Part shown: one piece after another, positions 58,713 through 64,000 of the stretch | Numbering within the stretch: the stretch's first letter is position 1 | How the letters are laid out: each line of letters starts with the position of its first letter | Position numbers and translations under genes: made by a program | Assembly: GCA_046295655.1 (NCBI GenBank) | Contig: JBKBMT010000006.1 | Span: 1 to 64,000 of the forward strand | Length of the DNA: 64,000 nucleotides | Reading direction: 5' to 3' | DNA from: JBKBMT01 sp046295655 | GTDB lineage: Bacteria; Pseudomonadota; Alphaproteobacteria; Rhodobacterales; Rhodobacteraceae | The notes under the pieces: model-generated | What the model was told of the DNA's origin: nothing | Databases searched by the model: none | The model's input: the letters and a program-made list of their open reading frames with translations, nothing else

Positions 58713-60785
58713 TCAGCCGGCCTTGCGGCGCGCCTCGGCCAGAAGCCGTGAATCGTCGGCCAGAACGAAGCTGCCGCGGCGCGCCTTGACGATACGTCCG
58801 TCGCGCAGCAGTCCGCCGAAACAGCGCAGCACGTCCTCGCGGCTCACGTCCTCGCCCGCATAGTCGGTGACCAGGCGCGTCACCTGCGGTCGCAGGAAGC
58901 TCTCGCGTCCCTCGACGACCATGACATAGGCCGCCGCCGCTTCCATCAGGTCGGGAAGGTCCGCGGCGTCCATCCTTTCGACGAAGCGAGAGAACTCGGT
59001 ATCCCCGCCGAAGATGTTGATGTCCGCCCCGGATCCCGCGGTGATCTCGGCTTCGGTTTCGCCCGGTTGGGACGTGGCAAGGTCGGTCATCGCAAGACCC
59101 GCGGTCGTGACCCGGCGGGGGCGAACGGGTGCCGCAGGCTGCACCCGGTCGATCCGCTGTTCCGACACCAGCACCAGCGGCGGTACGCGGGCCGGCGCAT
59201 CGCTGCGGCGGGTGCCGGTTCCCGGCAGGATGACCGGGCGGCGCGGACGAACGGCCTGCGCCAGATCGTCCCGGTAGGGTTCGGATTCGTCCGGCGCGGG
59301 CTTTTCGGCCGGGGCCGCGCTGCGTTCCGCGACCGTCGCCGCCACGGCAGCCTTCAGGTGGGCGATCGTCGCCGCCCGACGCCGCGTTTCAGGCCGTTCG
59401 ATTTCCGAAGACGCCTGGTCGAGCAGCCGGTCGACCGAGGCCTCCTCGGCCGCGACCGGTTCGAGCCGCGGCTTGCGGGACCGCGGGTTCGAGGCGTCGG
59501 CGGCATCGGGGCCGCGGCTGCGGATTTCCCGTTCGACCTCTGCCAGTTCGCGCGCCAGATCGTCCTCCTGCTCGGGCGTCAGCGAGGAACCGGCCACCTC
59601 TGCCGGTTCCGCCGCGGCGTCCTCGGCCGGCCCGGATGCCGAGGCCGCGGGCGTTTCACCCGGAACCATCCGGCGCACCTTGACGACCCGCGCCCGGATC
59701 GGGGAGGGCGGCTCTGTGGAATCGGGAGCGGCGGGGGCTTCGGCATCCGGCTCGTCCGCCGACAACATGGGGGCAACCGGTTCGCGCGAATCGGCCGCTT
59801 CCGGGGCGGGGCGGGCGTCGGCCCGGTCGTCCATCGCGTCGCCGCCGGCCAGCGTGTCGATGAGCAGGTCCAGATCGGAGTCCCGGTCCTCGGCCGGCTC
59901 GGGCAACGCCACAGGATCGACCGCCACCGCTTGCCCGCTCGGCTCGGTTCCGGCGTCTTCCCCGGCTTCGGCCGCATCCCCGGCGGGCGCGGCCGGACCC
60001 TCGGCGCCGGAGATCGCGGGTCGCGCGGCCTCGGCCTCCGCCTCGGCCGGCTCGGCGGACACGGCTTCGGCCTCTGCATCGGTGCCCGAAAGCGTGTCGA
60101 TCAGACGGTCGATGTCGCCATCCGCCCTGGCCTCGAGCGCCGCGATCTCGGTCGGCGCATCGACGGCCGGGTCGGCCACCTCGGGCGGGACATCCACGAG
60201 ATCGGCCGGCTGGGCGTTTTCGGGTGCCTCCGCGGGCGGCGCAGGCTCTGCTTGCCACTGCGCAGCGGGCTCCGCCGCCGCAACCGGCGCAGGTTCCTCA
60301 GCGGCGGGCGCGGGCGCCATTGCGGGAAGATCGACCGGCGCATCCTCGGCCGTATCGTCGAAGCTCGGAGCCAGCGGTGCACGGGCGCGGCCGACGGCGG
60401 CGCGGATCCGCGCAAGCTTGGCCGCGACGCTTTCCTCGACCGAACTTTCCGATACGCGCGGGGCGACAGCCTGGGCCGCAGGCACCGACGGGGGCCTTGC
60501 GGCGGCGTCCGGCACCGGGGGGGCAACGGCATCGCCGGTCCGCAGGATCACGCCATGCTCCTCGATCCGCGCCTCGACCCGCCGCTGCACCTCGCGTTCG
60601 GCAATCCGGTGAAGCATGGCGGCATCGGGCTGCGGCGGTTCGGCACCGAAATACCGGTCCTCGGCGGCAAGGTCGCGGAAGTATTCCGCGATCGCGCGCA
60701 TGGTTCCGAACGGGTCTTCGAACCCCTCCAGCGTGCAGGAGAAGGTTCCGTATGAGACCGTCAGGATCTTGTTCTGGTTGACCAT
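58713..60785 (-). CDS. Long acidic, mostly disordered protein of unknown function
   Basis: A 690-residue protein I do not recognise. The N-terminal 80 residues look folded (VSYGTFSCTLEGFEDPFGTM). Residues 85-585 are Ala/Glu/Pro/Asp-rich and probably disordered. A short motif of the type D-x-D-x-LIDTL-x-G-x-DA occurs at about 223-236 and 303-316, with a weaker third copy (VDRLLDQ) at about 451-457. The C-terminal 100 residues (INIFGGDTEFSRFVERMD onward, then a winged-helix-like FGGLLRDGRIVKA) look folded again. It is divergent from the thiamine kinase gene. Proteins of this type seem to be lineage-specific in Rhodobacterales. Confidence 0.8.
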   Translation of the reverse strand: MVNQNKILTVSYGTFSCTLEGFEDPFGTMRAIAEYFRDLAAEDRYFGAEPPQPDAAMLHRIAEREVQRRVEARIEEHGVILRTGDAVAPPVPDAAARPPSVPAAQAVAPRVSESSVEESVAAKLARIRAAVGRARAPLAPSFDDTAEDAPVDLPAMAPAPAAEEPAPVAAAEPAAQWQAEPAPPAEAPENAQPADLVDVPPEVADPAVDAPTEIAALEARADGDIDRLIDTLSGTDAEAEAVSAEPAEAEAEAARPAISGAEGPAAPAGDAAEAGEDAGTEPSGQAVAVDPVALPEPAEDRDSDLDLLIDTLAGGDAMDDRADARPAPEAADSREPVAPMLSADEPDAEAPAAPDSTEPPSPIRARVVKVRRMVPGETPAASASGPAEDAAAEPAEVAGSSLTPEQEDDLARELAEVEREIRSRGPDAADASNPRSRKPRLEPVAAEEASVDRLLDQASSEIERPETRRRAATIAHLKAAVAATVAERSAAPAEKPAPDESEPYRDDLAQAVRPRRPVILPGTGTRRSDAPARVPPLVLVSEQRIDRVQPAAPVRPRRVTTAGLAMTDLATSQPGETEAEITAGSGADINIFGGDTEFSRFVERMDAADLPDLMEAAAAYVMVVEGRESFLRPQVTRLVTDYAGEDVSREDVLRCFGGLLRDGRIVKARRGSFVLADDSRLLAEARRKAG

Positions 60786-60926
60786 GGCGCTTTCGCTTTC
60801 TGCCGACTTTCCCAGATGACCACCTTACCGCAATCCCGCGCGAAAGCGTGAACCGTTGGGGGTAATTTGATGGATTGTTTATGGCCCCGATTGCGTCTTG
60901 CTGCCTTAATTGCGAACAGTGATCCG

Positions 60927-61640
60927 ATGTCCTCGGCGATTGTCCAGAGCCCGCGGGGCGTGACCCTGGTCGGCGGCGGCCCGGTTTCGGACCGCCTGCT
61001 GTCGCAGGCACTGCGCCATGCGCCCGACGTGGTGGCCGCCGACGCGGGCGCGGACCGGCTGCTGCAACGGGGCCTGATGCCCCGTGCGGTTATCGGCGAT
61101 TTCGATTCGATCACCCCTTCGGCCCGCGCCGCGCTTTCGGACAGGCTGCACCACATCCCCGAACAGGACAGTACGGACTTCGACAAGGCGCTGCGGTCGA
61201 TCGACGCGCCCTTTGTCCTGGGCCTCGGATTCACCGGCGCGCGGGTCGATCACGGTCTGGCGGTGCTGAACGCGCTTGCCAGGCATGCACAGCGCCGGTG
61301 CCTGATCCTGGGCGACAGGGATGTGACCTTCGTCGCCCCGCCCGAACTCGAACTGTCGCTGCCGGTCGGCACGCGTCTGTCGCTGTTTCCGCTCGGTCCT
61401 GTCGCGGGCGAAAGCGAAGGGCTGCGCTGGCCCATCGCCGGGCTGCGGTTCGCGCCGGACGGGATGATCGGCACATCGAACGAGGTTGCCGCGTCCCGGG
61501 TCCGGCTGCGATTCGACGCGCGACGGATGCTGGTGATCCTGCCGCGTGGCCGCCTCGAGGCGGCGCTTGCCGGGCTGGGCGTGGCGCCCCTGACACAGCC
61601 GAAGGCATCCCGACGCCGGGTCAGCAGTTCGGCACGTTGA
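60927..61640 (+). CDS. Thiamine diphosphokinase
   Basis: A 237-residue enzyme with the motifs of thiamine pyrophosphokinases: VVAADAGADRLLQ, AVIGDFDSI and EQDSTDFDKALR (about residues 34-95), then LGFTGARVDHGLAVL. It makes thiamine diphosphate from thiamine and ATP, a cofactor of Dxs. The start MSSAIVQSP was chosen over an ATG 20 codons upstream by alignment. The 141-nt gap to the divergent gene is A+T-richer and likely holds both promoters. Its last 20 nt overlap the end of convergent sda. Confidence 0.9.
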   Translation: MSSAIVQSPRGVTLVGGGPVSDRLLSQALRHAPDVVAADAGADRLLQRGLMPRAVIGDFDSITPSARAALSDRLHHIPEQDSTDFDKALRSIDAPFVLGLGFTGARVDHGLAVLNALARHAQRRCLILGDRDVTFVAPPELELSLPVGTRLSLFPLGPVAGESEGLRWPIAGLRFAPDGMIGTSNEVAASRVRLRFDARRMLVILPRGRLEAALAGLGVAPLTQPKASRRRVSSSAR

Positions 61641-62994
61641 CCGCAAGGCCGCCCAGCGCGGTTTCCTTGTACTTCTCGTGCATGTCGCGCCCGGTCTGGC
61701 GCATCGTCTCGATACAGGCGTCGAGGGGGACGAAATGCGTGCCGTCGCCGCGCAGCGCAAGGCTTGCCGCGGCAACGGCCTTGATCGCGCCGAGACCGTT
61801 GCGTTCGATGCAGGGAACCTGCACCAGGCCCTTCACCGGGTCGCAGGTCATGCCCAGATGATGCTCCAGTGCGATCTCGGCCGCATTCTCCACCTGCATG
61901 GGCGTGCCGCCCATCACCGCGCACAGACCGGCCGCAGCCATGGCCGCGGCGCTTCCGACCTCGGCCTGGCAGCCGCATTCGGCGCCCGAGATCGAGGCAT
62001 TGTGCTTGCAAAGGCCGCCGATCGCCGCGGCGGTCAGAAGGAAGTCACCGACCTGCGCCGCACTGGCGCCGGGAACGTGATCGAGCCAATAGCGGATCAC
62101 CGCCGGCACCACCCCCGCGGCACCGTTCGTAGGCGCCGTCACCACCTGCCCGCCGGCCGCGTTCTCCTCGTTGACGGCCATGGCATAGACCGCGATCCAG
62201 TCGTTGATCGCGTGCGGTGCGGTCAGGTTCAGCCCCCGCTCGGCCAGCAGCCGCGCGCGGATCGCGGCGGCGCGGCGGCGCACATTGAGACCGCCGGGCA
62301 GGATGCCCTCGGCCGCCATGCCGCGGTCGATGCATGCATTCATCACCGCCCAGAGGCGCGCGAGACCCTGATCCAGCTCGGCGGGGGATCGGAACGCGAG
62401 TTCGTTGGCGCGCTTCATCGCGGCAATCGACAGGCCCGACTGCGCGGCCATGCGCAGCATGGCGGCGCCGGTCTCGAAAGGCCAGGGCACCTCGGCGCGG
62501 GGGCGCGAGGCCTCGCCGGCGGCCAGTTCGGCCTCGGTCAGAACGAAGCCGCCACCGATCGAATAATAGGTCTCTTCCGCGATCACGTCGCCCTGGGCAT
62601 CAGTGGCGCGCAGGATCATGCCGTTCGCGTGCCCCGGCAGGGCTGGACCGTAGTCGAAGATCAGATCGCGGTCGGGGTCGAAGGCCAGTGGCGGCAGCCC
62701 GGCGGGTTCGATCTGCCGGATGCTGCGGATGCGCTCCAGCGTCGCCTCGGCACGGTCGTGGTCATAGTCCTCCGGGCTGAACCCGGCGAGACCGAGAATG
62801 GTGGCGCGATCGGTGGCATGGCCGACGCCGGTAAAGGCGAGCGATCCGTGCAGCGAGGCCCGCACCCCATGCGCCCGGAACGGCCTGGCGCGCAGCAGAT
62901 CGAGGAACCGGGCGGCGGCCGCCATCGGCCCCATCGTATGCGACGACGACGGGCCGATGCCGACCTTGAAGATCTCGAACACCGAAAGGAACAT
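61621..62994 (-). CDS. sda: L-serine ammonia-lyase (iron-sulfur type)
   Basis: A 457-residue single-chain L-serine dehydratase. The N-terminal FKVGIGPSSSHTMGPM (about residues 8-23) and the C-terminal cluster Cys in GGLCKHNASIS, ECGCQAEVGSAAAMAAAGL and MTCDPVKG match SdaA/SdaB. It deaminates serine to pyruvate with a [4Fe-4S] cluster. The start MFLSVFEIFK was chosen by homology; the 23-codon extension upstream is rejected. It converges with, and overlaps by 20 nt, the thiamine diphosphokinase gene. Confidence 0.96.
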   Translation of the reverse strand: MFLSVFEIFKVGIGPSSSHTMGPMAAAARFLDLLRARPFRAHGVRASLHGSLAFTGVGHATDRATILGLAGFSPEDYDHDRAEATLERIRSIRQIEPAGLPPLAFDPDRDLIFDYGPALPGHANGMILRATDAQGDVIAEETYYSIGGGFVLTEAELAAGEASRPRAEVPWPFETGAAMLRMAAQSGLSIAAMKRANELAFRSPAELDQGLARLWAVMNACIDRGMAAEGILPGGLNVRRRAAAIRARLLAERGLNLTAPHAINDWIAVYAMAVNEENAAGGQVVTAPTNGAAGVVPAVIRYWLDHVPGASAAQVGDFLLTAAAIGGLCKHNASISGAECGCQAEVGSAAAMAAAGLCAVMGGTPMQVENAAEIALEHHLGMTCDPVKGLVQVPCIERNGLGAIKAVAAASLALRGDGTHFVPLDACIETMRQTGRDMHEKYKETALGGLAVNVPNC

Positions 62995-63153
62995 GCACGC
63001 CTCCGCCACATCTGGGCCACGCCTGCCGCAGCGGCGCAACCCTGTCCGCATCAAAACCGACATGCGGCGGCGACGGACCGTCGCGGCCGTTTTCCTCTCG
63101 CGCCGCGGGGACCGGTTGCCTATAAGCGTTCCGCACGCCTATCGGAGACTGCC

Positions 63154-63942
63154 ATGCCAGCCGAGCTTTCCCCCATCGACAAGGCAAAGTTCGTGGCGGC
63201 GCAGAAAGCGGTGGAATTCGTCCAGCCGGGCATGAAGGTCGGCCTCGGGACGGGATCGACCGCTGCCTGGATGGTGCGGTGCCTTGCCGAACGGATGCGG
63301 CGCGAGGATTTCCGCATTGCCGGCGTTCCGACCTCGACGCGCACGGCCGAACTGGCCCGCAGCCTGGGAATTCCCGTCACGAGTCTGGACGAGGCGAAAT
63401 GGCTGGACCTGACCATCGACGGGGCCGACGAATTCGACGCCGATCTTGCGCTGATCAAGGGCGGCGGCGGGGCGCTTCTGCAGGAAAAGATCGTGGCGAC
63501 CGCCTCGGACCAGATGATCGTCATCGCCGATCCGGCGAAGGAGGTGGCGCAACTGGGCGCCTTCCCGCTTCCGGTCGAGGTGATCCCGTTCGGCTGGCAG
63601 ACCACCAAGGCGCTGATCGAGGAGACGCTGGTCAGCCTCGACGTTCTCGGGCGCAAGGTCACGCTGCGGATGAACGGCGACCGGCCCTATGTCACCGACG
63701 AAAGCAACCACATCCTGGACCTGCACCTGGGCCGCATCGGCAATCCGCGCCAGCTGTCGCTGGTGCTGAACCAGATCCCCGGCGTGGTCGAGAACGGCCT
63801 GTTCATCGACATCTGCGACGTGGTGGTGATCGGTCACCCGGACGGCCGTGCCGAGGTGCGGGATATCGTGCGCGGCACCCGGCAGGAGGACCGGATCGAA
63901 TTCGCGGATGTCGCGAACATCTTCGCCGACCTGGACGACTGA
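63154..63942 (+). CDS. rpiA: Ribose-5-phosphate isomerase A
   Basis: A 262-residue enzyme. VGLGTGSTAAWMV (about residues 29-41), TIDGADEFD, LIKGGGGALLQEKIVA and FPLPVEVIPFG are RpiA hallmarks. It interconverts ribose 5-phosphate and ribulose 5-phosphate, also needed in the Calvin cycle. GGAG stands before the ATG. The stop is followed after 1 nt by the next ATG (TGAGATG), so it is coupled with the glutathione reductase gene. Confidence 0.97.
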   Translation: MPAELSPIDKAKFVAAQKAVEFVQPGMKVGLGTGSTAAWMVRCLAERMRREDFRIAGVPTSTRTAELARSLGIPVTSLDEAKWLDLTIDGADEFDADLALIKGGGGALLQEKIVATASDQMIVIADPAKEVAQLGAFPLPVEVIPFGWQTTKALIEETLVSLDVLGRKVTLRMNGDRPYVTDESNHILDLHLGRIGNPRQLSLVLNQIPGVVENGLFIDICDVVVIGHPDGRAEVRDIVRGTRQEDRIEFADVANIFADLDD

Positions 63943-63943
63943 G

Positions 63944-64000
63944 ATGGCCTTCGACTGCGACCTGTTCGTGATCGGCGGCGGTTCGGGCGGCGTGCGGGCG
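63944..64000 (+). CDS. gor: Glutathione reductase, N-terminal fragment (cut by window edge)
   Basis: Only 19 codons are present: MAFDCDLFVIGGGSGGVRA. The FAD-binding motif IGGGSGGVRA is typical of glutathione-disulfide reductase (and of the related pyridine disulfide oxidoreductases). It starts 1 nt after the rpiA stop. The identification rests on this motif and on the common rpiA-gor order in Rhodobacterales; a dihydrolipoamide dehydrogenase is less likely. Confidence 0.75.
   Translation, partial: MAFDCDLFVIGGGSGGVRA

Noticed and set aside
61678..63153. Long N-terminal extension of the rpiA frame
   Set aside because: It is antisense to the serine dehydratase gene; RpiA begins at MPAELS with a good ribosome site.

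Overview
The window reads as chromosome of a purple non-sulfur phototroph of the Rhodobacteraceae (Rhodobacter/Cereibacter-like Alphaproteobacteria). The evidence is high GC with strong third-position GC bias, a photosynthesis gene cluster of the Rhodobacter type, a pufX gene directly after pufM (pufX is restricted to this group), and a spheroidene carotenoid set (crtA, B, C, D, E, F, I). The species cannot be fixed from the sequence. No tRNA, rRNA, CRISPR array, insertion sequence or prophage was seen.

Positions 1-24804 are housekeeping and accessory genes. They hold an exbB-exbD-exbD-tonB energy-transduction set (cut by the left edge), sixA, an iron-sulfur protein, argB, an ACT-domain protein, an SDR oxidoreductase and a degenerate caspase/peptidoglycan-binding protein. 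A Liv-type ABC transporter cluster with two different acyl-CoA ligases (5'-6748-17138, minus strand) is interrupted by a methyltransferase and by an opposite-strand papain-like peptidase gene. A hybrid histidine kinase/response regulator pair, glycerol kinase with an iron-type alcohol dehydrogenase, and a dioxygenase/carboxylesterase pair follow.

Positions 24805-53075 are the photosynthesis gene cluster. Minus strand: crtE-crtF, then bchC-bchX-bchY-bchZ-pufQ-pufB-pufA-pufL-pufM-pufX-dxs. Plus strand: crtD-crtC. Minus: crtI-crtB-tspO. Plus: crtA-bchI-bchD-bchO. Minus: bchE, bchJ, bchG, a PucC-family gene, bchP and idi. Together they encode the reaction centre and LH1 antenna, chlorophyllide a reductase, Mg chelatase, the anaerobic cyclase, the tail-attachment steps, isoprenoid supply (dxs, idi, crtE) and the whole route from GGPP to spheroidenone. 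Most neighbouring genes overlap by 1-8 nt, so they look translationally coupled. Ten perfect TGT-N12-ACA (PpsR/CrtJ) operators lie in five clusters at the bchC, crtE/crtD, crtI/crtA, bchG and bchE promoters. An FnrL-like box overlaps the bchE operators. The block ends at bchE: the ppsR, bchFNBHLM and puhA genes that usually continue the cluster are not in the window, and GST, pyrG and secG stand there instead.

Positions 53096-64000 are housekeeping again: a GST, an alpha/beta hydrolase, pyrG, secG, purA, a DUF2842 protein, a long acidic disordered protein, thiamine diphosphokinase, L-serine dehydratase, rpiA, and the first codons of a glutathione reductase.

The main points worth a second look are: a terminator with a competing upstream pairing partner just before dxs (attenuator-like); a 29-codon ORF tiling exactly between bchX and bchY; crtC coding signal starting inside crtD with no start codon; three tandem operators at bchC; and a bchG promoter that predicts a leaderless mRNA.
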